From the NCBI RefSeq assembly GCF_023573145.1, contig NZ_CP097636.1, forward strand, positions 2,108,001 through 2,172,000: a stretch of DNA of 64,000 nucleotides, in the 5' to 3' direction. Below the pieces are notes generated by a model. It ran no database searches, had not been told where the DNA came from, and saw only the letters and a list, made by a program, of their open reading frames with translations. Source of the stretch: Aquincola tertiaricarbonis (GTDB lineage Bacteria; Pseudomonadota; Gammaproteobacteria; Burkholderiales; Burkholderiaceae_C). Position 1 is the stretch's first letter, and every line of letters begins with the position of its first letter. Positions 1 through 11,220 of the stretch are shown piece after piece. The position numbers were made by a program, and so were the translations under genes.

Positions 1-1475
1 GTGCGCTGCAGGTCACCATCACCGCGGTGCTGGGCCCCGACGGCCAGCCGCGCTACCACGTGCTGGTGATCTCCGACATCACCGAGCAGCACCTGCAGCG
101 CCAGCGGCTGGAGCGGCAGGCGCTGTTCGACGAACTCACCCGCCTGCCCAACCGCGCCCGCCTGGCGCAGATGCTGGCCGACGCCATGGCCGCGGCCGAC
201 CGTGAAGGCACGCTGCTGGCGGTGTGCTACCTCGACCTGGACCACTTCAAGCCGGTCAACGACCGCCACGGCCACGCCGCCGGCGACCGTCTGCTGGTGG
301 AGCTGGCGCACCGCCTGCGCGGCGCGCTGCGCAGCAATGCCGCCTGGTCCGACGCCGCGGCCCGCCTGGGCGGCGACGAATTCGTGCTGCTGCTGCGCGC
401 CGGCACGCTGGACGAAGCGCGGCTGGCGGTGGAGCGGGTGCTGCGCGTCATCTCGCAGCCCTACGCCATCCAGCCCGGGGCCGAGCCGGTGACGGTGACC
501 GCCAGCGTCGGCGCCACCGTGTACCCGTTGGACCGCAGCGACGCCGACACCCTGCTGCGCCATGCCGACCATGCGATGTACGGCGCCAAGCAGTCGGGCC
601 GCAACGGCTACAGCTTCTTCGACCCCGAGCACAGCCGCCGCACCGAAGAACGCGTGATGGCCATCGGCCGCGTGCAGGAAGCCTTGGACAACCACGAGCT
701 GGAGCTGTACTACCAGCCCAAGGTGGACATGCGCCGCGGCACCGTGCTGGGCATGGAGGCGCTGCTGCGCTGGAACCACCCGGAGCACGGCGTCATCTCG
801 CCGGCGCAGTTCCTGCCGCTGATCGAACACACCGGCCTGTCGGCCCGCGTGGGCGACTGGGTGCTGGGCCAGGCGCTGGAGCAGCTGGCCCGCTGGCAGC
901 GACAAGGGCTCGATTTGTCGGTCAGCGTCAACGTCTCGGCCCGCCACCTGCAGGAAGCCGACTTCGCGCAGCGCCTGGCCGAGATGCTGGCCCGCCACGC
1001 CCGCCCGCTGGGCGAGCGGCTGGAGCTGGAGGTGCTGGAAACCGCGGCGCTGGCCGACATCGACTACACCTCGGCCCTGCTGGAGCGCTGCCGCCGCCTG
1101 GGCGTGCGCTTCTCGCTGGACGACTTCGGCACCGGCTACTCCACCCTCACCTACCTGAAGCGGCTGCCGGTGGACGTGCTGAAGATCGACCGCAGCTTCG
1201 TGCGCAACATGCTGGAAGACCGGCAGGACCTGGCCATCGTGGAAGGCGTGATCGGCCTGGCCCGCACCTTCGGCTGCAGCGTGGTGGCCGAGGGCGTGGA
1301 ACTGCCCGCGCAGGCGCGGCTGCTGATCGACATGGGCTGCGACATCGGCCAGGGCCACGGCGTGGCCAGCCCGATGCGCGCGCCCGAGGTGCTGGCCTGG
1401 GTCAAGAACTACCGCGGCCTGTTCACCGTGACCGCCGCCGACACCGAAGGCACGCCGCCGACGCAGGCCGCGTGA
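1..1475 (+). CDS. GGDEF-EAL cyclic-di-GMP protein, 5' end missing
   Basis: This is the C-terminal part of a c-di-GMP turnover protein. The frame stays open to base 3, and the first residues look like the end of a PAS domain, so the true start is outside the window. A GGDEF domain carries an intact GGDEF motif (around 370-384). The EAL domain follows with EALLRW, DDFGTGYS, LKIDRSF and VVAEGVE, so both cyclase and phosphodiesterase motifs look intact. The product-inhibition I-site (RxxD five residues before GGDEF) reads AWSD, so it has lost its arginine. It ends 46 bp before dnaG on the same strand. The net direction of activity cannot be told from sequence. Confidence 0.93.
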   Translation, partial: ALQVTITAVLGPDGQPRYHVLVISDITEQHLQRQRLERQALFDELTRLPNRARLAQMLADAMAAADREGTLLAVCYLDLDHFKPVNDRHGHAAGDRLLVELAHRLRGALRSNAAWSDAAARLGGDEFVLLLRAGTLDEARLAVERVLRVISQPYAIQPGAEPVTVTASVGATVYPLDRSDADTLLRHADHAMYGAKQSGRNGYSFFDPEHSRRTEERVMAIGRVQEALDNHELELYYQPKVDMRRGTVLGMEALLRWNHPEHGVISPAQFLPLIEHTGLSARVGDWVLGQALEQLARWQRQGLDLSVSVNVSARHLQEADFAQRLAEMLARHARPLGERLELEVLETAALADIDYTSALLERCRRLGVRFSLDDFGTGYSTLTYLKRLPVDVLKIDRSFVRNMLEDRQDLAIVEGVIGLARTFGCSVVAEGVELPAQARLLIDMGCDIGQGHGVASPMRAPEVLAWVKNYRGLFTVTAADTEGTPPTQAA

Positions 1476-1521
1476 AGCCCGCAACACCGGCCGCCGGCGC
1501 CCGCCTCGCTAGACTGCCGGG

Positions 1522-3582
1522 ATGATTCCCGCCGGTTTTATCCAGGAGCTGCTGTCCCGCGTCGACATCGTCGACGTCGTCGGCCGGCACGTCCAGCTCA
1601 AGAAGACCGGCGCCAACCTGATGGGGCTGTGCCCCTTCCATGGCGAAAAATCGCCCAGCTTCTCGGTGAGCCCCAGCAAGCAGTTCTATTACTGCTTCGG
1701 CTGCGGCGCCTCGGGCGACGCGGTGCGTTTTCTCACCGAGCACACCGGCGCCAGCTTCCGCGAGGCGGTGGCCGACCTGGCCCAGCAGGTGGGCCTGCAG
1801 GTGCCCGACGACGAGCGCAACCCCGAAGAGCGCGCCCAGGCCGCGCGCCAGAAAGAGCAGCAGGCCAGCCTGACCGACGTGCTGGCCCGCGCCGCCGACC
1901 ACTACCGCAAGCAGCTGCGCGCCAGCCCGCGCGCCATCGACTACCTCAAGGGCCGCGGCCTGACCGGCGAGATCGCCGCCCGCTTCGGCCTGGGCTATGC
2001 GCCCGACGGCTGGCGCAACCTGGCCAGCGTGTTCCCGCGCTACGACGACCCGCTGCTGGCTGAATCGGGCCTGGTCATCCTGCACGAGGCCGAAGGCGGC
2101 GCCGACGAGAAGCGCTACGACCGCTTCCGCGACCGCGTGATGTTCCCGATCCGCTCGGTGCAGGGCGAGGTCATCGGCTTCGGCGGCCGGGTGCTGGACC
2201 GTGGCGAGCCCAAGTACCTCAATTCGCCCGAGACGCCGGTGTTCGTCAAGGGCCGCGAGCTGTACGGCCTGTTCGAGGCCCGCGCCGCGATGCGCGGCCG
2301 CGGCTATGCGCTGGTGGTCGAGGGCTACATGGACGTGGTGGCGCTGGCGCAGCTGGGCTTCGAGAACGCCGTGGCCACGCTGGGCACGGCCTGCGGCGAA
2401 GAGCATGTGCGCAAGCTGTTCCGCTTCACCGAATCGGTGGTGTTCAGCTTCGACGGCGACGCCGCCGGCCGCCGCGCCGCCGGCCGCGCGATGGAAGCCG
2501 CCCTGCCCTTTGCCACCGACACGCGCAGCATCCGCTTTCTGTTCCTGCCGCCCGAGCACGACCCCGATTCGTACGTGCGTGAACACGGCGCCGAGGCCTT
2601 CGAGCGCTGCGTGACCGAGGCGGTGCCGCTGTCGCGCCAGATGATGGACGTGGCCGCCGAAGGCTGCGACCTGACTACGCCCGAAGGCCGCGCGCGCTTC
2701 CTGGCACAGGCCCGCCCGCTGTGGGCCGCGCTGCCGGCCGGCGGCGCCTTGACGCGGCAGATGCTGGCCGAGATCGCCCGCCAGGCCGGCCTGCCCGATG
2801 CGGAGCTGGCCGCCCAGTGGGCGCAGGCACCGCAAGGCAGCGGCGGCCGCGGCGCCCGGCACGAGCCACGGCACGACGTGTACGAGGACGACGGCGGCGA
2901 AGCCGCGGCCCATGCGGCGCTGGGCGGCTACGGCGCCGGCGGCGCGCCCGAGGCGCCGGCCGGGTACAGTGCCTACGGCGCCGCTTCAGGCGGCGGCCAG
3001 GGCTACAAGCAGGGCGGCGACTGGCGCCAGCGCGGCGCAGGCGGTGGTCGTTTCCAGGGCAAGTACGCCGGCAAGAACGGGGGCCGCGGCGACTGGCGCG
3101 GCCAGGCGCCCATGCCGCCGATGACGCCCCGGCGCCCGCCGCGCCGGCCCGAGGACCGCATCGTGCACATGCTGCTCACCCACGCCGAGTGGTGGGACCA
3201 GCTGGCGCCCGACGACCTCGACCTGCTGCACGGCTTCGATGGCGCCCACGGCGAACTGCTGCGCTGGCTGGAGCGCGACCTGCACGACCACGGCGCCCGC
3301 CCCTGGGCGGTGCTGCGCGTGGCGCTGGCCGACGAAGCCACGCTGGCCGAAGCGGTCAGCCGCATCGTGTCACCCGACCCGGCCGACGACGAGGCCGAAT
3401 TCGCGCAGCTGCGCGCCGCGCTGGACCAGTGCCTGCTGAGCCAGGCGCAGGCGCAGATGGAGGCGCTGGCGCCCTTGATGGCCGGCGATCCGGCCGCACG
3501 TGAGACCTATCGCCGGCTGGCCGAGCACTGCCAGCGGCTGCGTCAGCGCAGGGCCGAAGCGGCGGCGTCGAACGCGCCGTGA
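1522..3582 (+). CDS. dnaG: DNA primase
   Basis: DNA primase of 686 residues, which makes RNA primers at the replication fork. The N-terminal CHC2 zinc finger shows C37, H40, C58 and C61. The TOPRIM core follows with VVEGYMDVV (around 263-271) and FDGDAAGRRAA (around 309-319). The C-terminal helicase-binding region begins near residue 545. Between them, residues about 440-545 form a Gly/Arg/Ala-rich low-complexity linker, longer than in E. coli DnaG (581 residues in all). There is no Shine-Dalgarno sequence before the ATG, but TAGACT lies at 1510-1515, so transcription could begin at or near the start codon. It precedes rpoD, as in the classical macromolecular-synthesis operon, but rpsU is not directly upstream. 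Confidence 0.97.
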   Translation: MIPAGFIQELLSRVDIVDVVGRHVQLKKTGANLMGLCPFHGEKSPSFSVSPSKQFYYCFGCGASGDAVRFLTEHTGASFREAVADLAQQVGLQVPDDERNPEERAQAARQKEQQASLTDVLARAADHYRKQLRASPRAIDYLKGRGLTGEIAARFGLGYAPDGWRNLASVFPRYDDPLLAESGLVILHEAEGGADEKRYDRFRDRVMFPIRSVQGEVIGFGGRVLDRGEPKYLNSPETPVFVKGRELYGLFEARAAMRGRGYALVVEGYMDVVALAQLGFENAVATLGTACGEEHVRKLFRFTESVVFSFDGDAAGRRAAGRAMEAALPFATDTRSIRFLFLPPEHDPDSYVREHGAEAFERCVTEAVPLSRQMMDVAAEGCDLTTPEGRARFLAQARPLWAALPAGGALTRQMLAEIARQAGLPDAELAAQWAQAPQGSGGRGARHEPRHDVYEDDGGEAAAHAALGGYGAGGAPEAPAGYSAYGAASGGGQGYKQGGDWRQRGAGGGRFQGKYAGKNGGRGDWRGQAPMPPMTPRRPPRRPEDRIVHMLLTHAEWWDQLAPDDLDLLHGFDGAHGELLRWLERDLHDHGARPWAVLRVALADEATLAEAVSRIVSPDPADDEAEFAQLRAALDQCLLSQAQAQMEALAPLMAGDPAARETYRRLAEHCQRLRQRRAEAAASNAP

Positions 3583-3886
3583 GGTGCTGTAACCCGGTTT
3601 CATGGGTATAATCCGCGGTTCCTTCCAGCGGCAAGCGTGAGAGTGCCGCGGTGAGCCCCGCCCTCACCGCTTCAGCCGAGGGGCATCTGCAGGTCAACAG
3701 CCGTGCACCAAGAGCCGACAACCCACACAGCGGTGGCCTTGCGCCACGCCCGGGTGTCGTCTTTTGCACCGCCTGCCGAGCCGGATGCGTGCGGGCCACC
3801 ACTGACCCGCCTGCGCCCATCGCCCCCACCCGCCTCCTTGCCTCACGACTGCGCCTGAGAAGCCTTCACCTTTCGAGGATTTCCGC
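3583..3886 (+). promoter_or_regulatory. rpoD leader with -10 box and hairpin
   Basis: This 304-bp gap between dnaG and rpoD holds a perfect -10 hexamer TATAAT at 3607-3612. No good -35 is visible at 16-18 bp spacing. A hairpin follows with arms GCGGTGAG (3648-3655) and CTCACCGC (3663-3670) and no T-run. Transcription from this -10 would give a leader of about 270 nt before the rpoD ATG, which is preceded by GAGGA. Short open frames here have no recognisable protein character. Confidence 0.5.
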
Positions 3887-6040
<2,154 letters not shown>

Positions 6041-6061
6041 ACAACAGCAGGATCGTGAAGC

Positions 6062-6089
6062 AAGCCCGGCCATGCCGGGCTTTTTTTTC
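6062..6089 (+). terminator. Rho-independent terminator after rpoD
   Basis: Inverted repeat AAGCCCGGC / GCCGGGCTT with a 3-base loop, followed by eight or more T residues. It lies 21 bases after the rpoD stop and separates dnaG-rpoD from the cyclase gene. Confidence 0.93.
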
Positions 6090-6151
6090 GTGGGTGTTTC
6101 GGCCGGTAAACTCAGCCGGCCTGGCCATTCCTCATTTCTCGTTAGCGCCGC

Positions 6152-7117
6152 ATGACCGTGATTGCCGAACGCACCGTCCTGTTTGCCGACCTGCGCGGCA
6201 GCACGGCGCTGTACGAGCAACTCGGCAATGCCGAGGCCAGCTCGGTGGTCACCCACACCGTCACGCTGCTGGTGCGCGCCGTCACCGATTGCGGCGGCCA
6301 GGTGGTCAAGACCCTGGGCGACGGCCTGATGGCGGTGTTCGATTCGTCGGTGGACGGCGTGGAGGCCGCCGCCCGCATGCACGATGCGCTGGACCAGCTG
6401 CTGTCGCGCGGCCGTGCGCACGGTGCCTCCCCCGGGCTGCGCTCGCTGCGCATCCAGGTGGCGCTGGCCCGCGGCGAGGTGGTGGAGATGGGCGGCGACT
6501 GCTTCGGCGACGCCGTCAACGTGGCGGCCCGGCTGATCGACCATGCCGGCGACAACGAGACGCTGATCACCGACGCGGTGCTGCGCGGCCTGCCCGCGCA
6601 GCAACAGCAGCAGCGCTTCCGCAGCCTCGACTGGATGCACCTGCGTGGCCGGGCCGATCCGGTGCTGGTGCACCTGCTGGGCGACAGCCGCGCCGACATG
6701 GACGCCACCACGCAGTTCGACCCCGTCTCACCGCTGGCCGAGCCCGATGCCATCCGCCTGGTGTGGGGCGATGTGGAGCGCGTCTACATCGCCGACCAGA
6801 CGCCGGTGATTCTGGGCCGCAGCCCGCAGGCCAGCTTCTGCGTGGACGACTCGCGGGTCTCGCGCTCGCATGCACGCATCCAGTGGCATGGCGGCGCCAT
6901 CCAGCTCACCGACCTCAGCTACAACGGCACCTACGTGCGCTTCGGCGACGACACCAGCATCCTGGGCCTGCGCCGCAGCAGCTGCACGCTGTACGGCCGC
7001 GGCGGCATCGGCCTGGGCGGCAGCCCGCTGGAAAGCACGTCGCCCATCGTGCGCTTCGAGGTGCTGCGCTTCGGCGACACACAGGCCGGCGGCCTGGACG
7101 ACCCCACGCCGCCGTGA
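6152..7117 (+). CDS. Class III nucleotidyl cyclase with C-terminal FHA domain
   Basis: A soluble 321-residue protein, probably making cAMP. The cyclase domain (about 5-185) has all six residues needed for a class III homodimer: metal-binding D13 and D57, K53 and D116 as expected for ATP rather than GTP, and transition-state N123 and R127. These spacings (44, 7 and 4) match the well-studied mycobacterial enzyme Rv1625c. The second half carries an FHA phosphothreonine-binding domain (about 200-300) with ILGRSPQ, SRSHARI and the LSYNGTYV stretch. No signal peptide or membrane segment is visible. It lies 13 bp before the hybrid kinase gene, so the two are probably co-transcribed. The activating signal is unknown; FHA suggests control by a phosphorylated partner. 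Confidence 0.88.
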   Translation: MTVIAERTVLFADLRGSTALYEQLGNAEASSVVTHTVTLLVRAVTDCGGQVVKTLGDGLMAVFDSSVDGVEAAARMHDALDQLLSRGRAHGASPGLRSLRIQVALARGEVVEMGGDCFGDAVNVAARLIDHAGDNETLITDAVLRGLPAQQQQQRFRSLDWMHLRGRADPVLVHLLGDSRADMDATTQFDPVSPLAEPDAIRLVWGDVERVYIADQTPVILGRSPQASFCVDDSRVSRSHARIQWHGGAIQLTDLSYNGTYVRFGDDTSILGLRRSSCTLYGRGGIGLGGSPLESTSPIVRFEVLRFGDTQAGGLDDPTPP

Positions 7118-7130
7118 AGCGGCTCGTTGT

Positions 7131-10046
7131 ATGAGCCTGCCCTTCCCCGCCTCCGCGGCCGCTGAAGGCTGGTCGCCCCCTGCCCTGGCCGACGGCCTGG
7201 AAAGGCTGGACGCCAGCCCCGACGCCGCCTTCGATGCCCTGGTGCGCCAGGCCGCCCGCACCGCCGCCGGCCCGATCGCCGCGCTGACGCTGTTCACGCG
7301 CCAGCGCAGCTTCACCAAGGCGGCGGTGGGGCTGATGCGCAGCGAGGCCACCCACCTGCACCCGCTGTGCGAACAGGTGCGCCGGCACGGCCATGCGCAG
7401 GTGCTGTACGCGCTGGAAACCGCCCTGCCCGCCGACGGGCCCGCGCGGCCTGCGGCCCGGGCCCTGGGCGTGGCGGTGTATGCCGGCGTGCCGGTGCGGG
7501 TGCACGGCCATGCCGTGGGCACCTTGTGCGTGATGGGCCCGCACACGCTGGCGGTGCCCGATGCGGTGCTGCAGGGCCTGCACGACCTGGCCATCGCCTG
7601 CGGTGGCCTGATCGAGAGCCGGCTGGCGGCCCAGGCCCTGCTGCCGGCCGCCACACCGCCCGCCCCCGCCGACGACGTGCTGCGGCGTGCCCATGAACTG
7701 CTGACGCAGACGCTGGACGGCCTGGCCGGCAGCGTGATGATCAGCGGGCCCGATGGCCGCATCCTGCTGGCCAACCAACGCTGGCACCGCCAGATCGGCG
7801 CGCTGCTGCCCAAGGGCTGCGACCACTGGCCCACCGCGGTGCGGCACCTGGCCGCGAACGGCCACTACCAGCAGGCCATCGGCCGCGAAGAAGCCTTCGT
7901 CGCCTGGCGGCTGTCGCTGCCCGCGGCCGTGCCGCGCCCGCAGGAAACGCAATGGCGCGGCGGCTGGGTGGTGCTCAACGACCGCAAGCTGCCTGACGGC
8001 ACGGTGGTGCACCTGTCGATGGACATCACCGAGCGCCACCGCCGCGCCGATGCTCTGGCCGAGGAGCAGGGCCGCGCCCGCACCTCCGATGCGCGGCTGC
8101 GCGCGGTGCTGGCGGCCGTGCCCGACCTGTGGTTCGTCGTCACCGACGAAGGCCGCTACAAGCATTGCGGCACGCCCGATCATCCTTCGCTGGTGCTGCC
8201 GTGGTCCAGCCTGGAAGAACGCACCCTGGCCGACGTGCTGCCGGCGCCGCTGGCGCAGTCGCTGGGCGAAGCGCTGCGGCAGGCGCGTGCGACCGGCCGC
8301 ACGCAAAGCCTGGAGTACGAGCTGCCGCTGCGCGGTCGCACGCATTGGTTCGAGGCCCGCGTCTCGCCCATGCCCGGCGGTGAGCAGCTGTACATGGCCC
8401 GCGACGTGACCGACCTGCGCGCGCTGGCCGCCGAGCTGCGGCTGAATGAGGAGCGCTGGAAGTTCGCGCTAGAGACCGCCGGCCATGGCGTGTGGGACTG
8501 GGACGCCGACACCGACACCACCTATTTCTCCGCCGCCTGGAAGCAGATGCTGGGCTGCCAGGAAGACGAGCCCTGCCACCGCGACGACTGGGCGGCCCGG
8601 GTGCACCCTGACGACCTGCCCGCCGCGCTAGGGGCGCTGGAGGCCTACCAGCGCGGCGATGCGCCCGGCTACGAGGTGGACTACCGCATGCGCCACACCG
8701 ATGGCCGCATCGTCTGGGTGCGCGACCGCGGCCGCATCGTGGCCCGGCGGCCCGACGGCAGCGTGCGCCGCATGGTGGGCACGCAGACCGACATCACCCG
8801 CCAGCGCGCGGCCGACGCCGCGCTGCGTGACAAGCAGGCCGCCGAGCTGGCCAGCCGCAGCAAGAGCGAGTTCCTCTCGCGCATGAGCCACGAGATGCGC
8901 ACGCCGCTCAATGCGGTGATCGGCTTCGCCCAGCTGCTGCGGCTGCAGGGCGGCGTGCGGCTGGACTACGTGGACCATGTGCTGCAGGCCAGCCAGCACC
9001 TGCTGACGCTGATCAACGACGTGCTGGACCTGCAGCAGGTGGAAGAAGGCGGCCTCAACCTGCAGCCGCGGGTGATCGATCCGGTGCCGCTGGTCGCCGC
9101 CTGCGCCACCATGCTGCGGCCGCTGGCCCAGGCGCGCGGCGTGAGCCAGGTGCTGCCGGCCACCCCGCCCGGCCACGGCCCGGGCCCGCGGCTGGTGGCC
9201 GACGAGCAGCGGCTGCGCCAGGTGCTGCTGAACCTGGGCTCCAACGCCATCAAGTACAACCGGCCCGCCGGCCGTGTGGTGTGGGAGATCGAGGCCGACG
9301 CGGACGGCCCGGTGCACATCACCGTGCGCGACACCGGCTCCGGCATGACGGAGGACCAGCTGGCACGGCTGTTCCAGCCCTTCGAGCGCCTGGGCCGCGA
9401 AGCCAACATCGAGGGCAGCGGCCTCGGCCTGCTGATCGCCAGGCGGCTGGTGGGCGACATGGGCGGCCAGGTGAACCTGAGCAGCCAGCCCGGCGTGGGC
9501 ACCTCGGTGCGGGTGAGCCTGCCGGCGGCCCCGGCCGAGGCTGCCTCGGCGCCTGCCGCCGACGCGCTGCCCGCTACCGCTATCGCCTCAGCCTCAGCCA
9601 CGGCCGATGCCGACCTCTCCGCCCCGGTGACGGCCCCAGAACCGACACCCGCAGCCCCGCCCCCCACCCGCCGGCTGCAGGTGCTGTACCTGGAGGACAA
9701 CCGCGTCAATGCGCTGCTGTTCACCGAAGCCCTGCGCTCGCGGCCCGACATCGAGACCCACGTGGCCGACTGCGGCGAAGAACTGTTCGAGATGCTGCCC
9801 CGGCTGCAGCCCGACGTCTTCGTGCTCGATGCCCACCTGCCCGATTGCAGCGGCTACGAGGTGCTGGCCCGCCTGCGCGCCATGCCGGCGCATGCCGACA
9901 CCCCGGCCTACATGTGCTCGGCCGATGCCGCGCCCGAGGACCTGGCCCGTGCCCAGGCTGCGGGCTTTGCCGGCTACTGGCCGAAGCCGCTGGACTTGTC
10001 CCGTATCCTCGCCGACCTTGGCCGGCTGGCGGCCAACCTCCCCTGA
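7131..10046 (+). CDS. Cytosolic GAF-PAS hybrid sensor histidine kinase with receiver domain
   Basis: A 971-residue hybrid sensor kinase. Predicted order: GAF-like domain (about 20-165), three PAS modules (about 185-310, 322-430 and 441-560; the third has [16 protein letters not shown] and the PAC-like [18 protein letters not shown]), HisKA with SHEMRTPLN (phospho-His near 588), HATPase with N, G1 and G2 motifs ([26 protein letters not shown]), an Ala/Pro-rich linker, and a C-terminal receiver ([10 protein letters not shown], phospho-Asp near 900 in VLDAHLPD). There is no transmembrane segment, so it should sense a cytoplasmic signal. The start is taken at ATG 7131, where GAF-like sequence begins; the frame is open further upstream but overlaps the cyclase gene. 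No separate output regulator is adjacent. Confidence 0.9.
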   Translation: MSLPFPASAAAEGWSPPALADGLERLDASPDAAFDALVRQAARTAAGPIAALTLFTRQRSFTKAAVGLMRSEATHLHPLCEQVRRHGHAQVLYALETALPADGPARPAARALGVAVYAGVPVRVHGHAVGTLCVMGPHTLAVPDAVLQGLHDLAIACGGLIESRLAAQALLPAATPPAPADDVLRRAHELLTQTLDGLAGSVMISGPDGRILLANQRWHRQIGALLPKGCDHWPTAVRHLAANGHYQQAIGREEAFVAWRLSLPAAVPRPQETQWRGGWVVLNDRKLPDGTVVHLSMDITERHRRADALAEEQGRARTSDARLRAVLAAVPDLWFVVTDEGRYKHCGTPDHPSLVLPWSSLEERTLADVLPAPLAQSLGEALRQARATGRTQSLEYELPLRGRTHWFEARVSPMPGGEQLYMARDVTDLRALAAELRLNEERWKFALETAGHGVWDWDADTDTTYFSAAWKQMLGCQEDEPCHRDDWAARVHPDDLPAALGALEAYQRGDAPGYEVDYRMRHTDGRIVWVRDRGRIVARRPDGSVRRMVGTQTDITRQRAADAALRDKQAAELASRSKSEFLSRMSHEMRTPLNAVIGFAQLLRLQGGVRLDYVDHVLQASQHLLTLINDVLDLQQVEEGGLNLQPRVIDPVPLVAACATMLRPLAQARGVSQVLPATPPGHGPGPRLVADEQRLRQVLLNLGSNAIKYNRPAGRVVWEIEADADGPVHITVRDTGSGMTEDQLARLFQPFERLGREANIEGSGLGLLIARRLVGDMGGQVNLSSQPGVGTSVRVSLPAAPAEAASAPAADALPATAIASASATADADLSAPVTAPEPTPAAPPPTRRLQVLYLEDNRVNALLFTEALRSRPDIETHVADCGEELFEMLPRLQPDVFVLDAHLPDCSGYEVLARLRAMPAHADTPAYMCSADAAPEDLARAQAAGFAGYWPKPLDLSRILADLGRLAANLP

Positions 10047-10059
10047 CGACTTCCACCGC

Positions 10060-11160
10060 ATGACGACCCGAACCGACACCGCCTGGCGCCACGGCACTCC
10101 GCAGCGCACCGCGGTCCTGCTCGTCAACCTGGGCACGCCCGACGCGCCCACCGCGCCCGCGCTGCGCACCTACCTGGCCGAGTTCCTCGGCGACCCCCGC
10201 GTGGTCGAGATCCCGCGTGCGGCCTGGCTGCCCATCCTGCACGGCGTCATCCTGCGGGTGCGGCCGGCCAAGTCGGCCGCCAAGTACGCCAGCATCTGGA
10301 CGCCCGAAGGCTCACCGCTGGCGGTGTGGACCCGGCGCCAGACCACGCTGCTGCAAGGCCACCTGGGCGAGCGCCTGGGCCAGCCCGAGCCGGCCGTGCT
10401 GGTGCGCTACGCGATGCGCTACGGCAACCCGTCCATTCCGTCGGTGCTGGACGAGCTGAAGGCCCAGGGCGCCACCCGCATCCTGGTGCTGCCGCTGTAC
10501 CCGCAGTACGCCGGCTCCACCACCGCCACCGCCAACGACAAGATCAACGAGTGGCTGGCACGGCAGCGCCGCCAGCCGGAGCTGCGCTTCGTCAACCACT
10601 ACCACGACGATCCCGGCTACATCGGCGCGCTCGCCCGCCGCGTGACCGACCACTGGGCCACGCAGGGCCGGGGCGAGAAGCTGGTGCTCAGCTTCCATGG
10701 CGTGCCTGAGCGCACGCTGCACCTGGGCGACCCGTACCACTGTGAGTGCCACGTCACCGCGCGCCTGTTGCGCGAGGCACTGGGCCTGCGCCCCGACGAG
10801 CTGCAGGTCACCTTCCAGAGCCGCTTCGGCAAGGCCAAGTGGCTGGAGCCGTACACCGAGCCGACGCTGATCGCGCTGGCCCAGCAGGGCCTCAAGCGCG
10901 TGGACGTGATGTGCCCCGGTTTCACCTCCGACTGCCTGGAGACGCTGGAAGAAATCAACCAGGAAGCGCGCGAAGCCTTCCTGCATGCCGGTGGCCAGGC
11001 CTTCCACTACATCCCCTGCCTGAACGACCAGCCGCAATGGATCAGCGCACTGGCCGCCCTGGCCGAGCGCCATCTGCAGGGCTGGGACGTGCGTGGCAAG
11101 CCGGCGGCCGAACTCAACGCCCAGCGTGAGCGGGCCCTTGCCATGGGCGCAGCAGACTGA
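10060..11160 (+). CDS. hemH: Ferrochelatase
   Basis: Ferrochelatase of 366 residues, which inserts Fe2+ into protoporphyrin IX in the last step of protohaem synthesis. Key features are the N-terminal [24 protein letters not shown], the catalytic-histidine motif [10 protein letters not shown] and the acidic metal-path motif [15 protein letters not shown]. The start is ATG 10060, 13 bp after the kinase stop; the open frame continues upstream inside the kinase gene but that part is not ferrochelatase-like. No close Shine-Dalgarno is evident, so translation may be coupled to the kinase. The gene is followed by a bidirectional terminator. Confidence 0.96.
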   Translation: MTTRTDTAWRHGTPQRTAVLLVNLGTPDAPTAPALRTYLAEFLGDPRVVEIPRAAWLPILHGVILRVRPAKSAAKYASIWTPEGSPLAVWTRRQTTLLQGHLGERLGQPEPAVLVRYAMRYGNPSIPSVLDELKAQGATRILVLPLYPQYAGSTTATANDKINEWLARQRRQPELRFVNHYHDDPGYIGALARRVTDHWATQGRGEKLVLSFHGVPERTLHLGDPYHCECHVTARLLREALGLRPDELQVTFQSRFGKAKWLEPYTEPTLIALAQQGLKRVDVMCPGFTSDCLETLEEINQEAREAFLHAGGQAFHYIPCLNDQPQWISALAALAERHLQGWDVRGKPAAELNAQRERALAMGAAD

Positions 11161-11169
11161 CGATGAAAT

Positions 11170-11204
11170 GAAAAAGGCCGCCTGCAAGAGGCGGCCCTTT
11201 TTAG
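11170..11204. terminator. Bidirectional terminator between hemH and tctA
   Basis: Stem arms GGCCGCCT and AGGCGGCC are flanked by an A-run on the left and a T-run on the right, so it can stop both hemH (+) and the converging tctA (-) transcript. Confidence 0.93.
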
Positions 11205-11220
11205 CCATGCGCCTGGCGCG

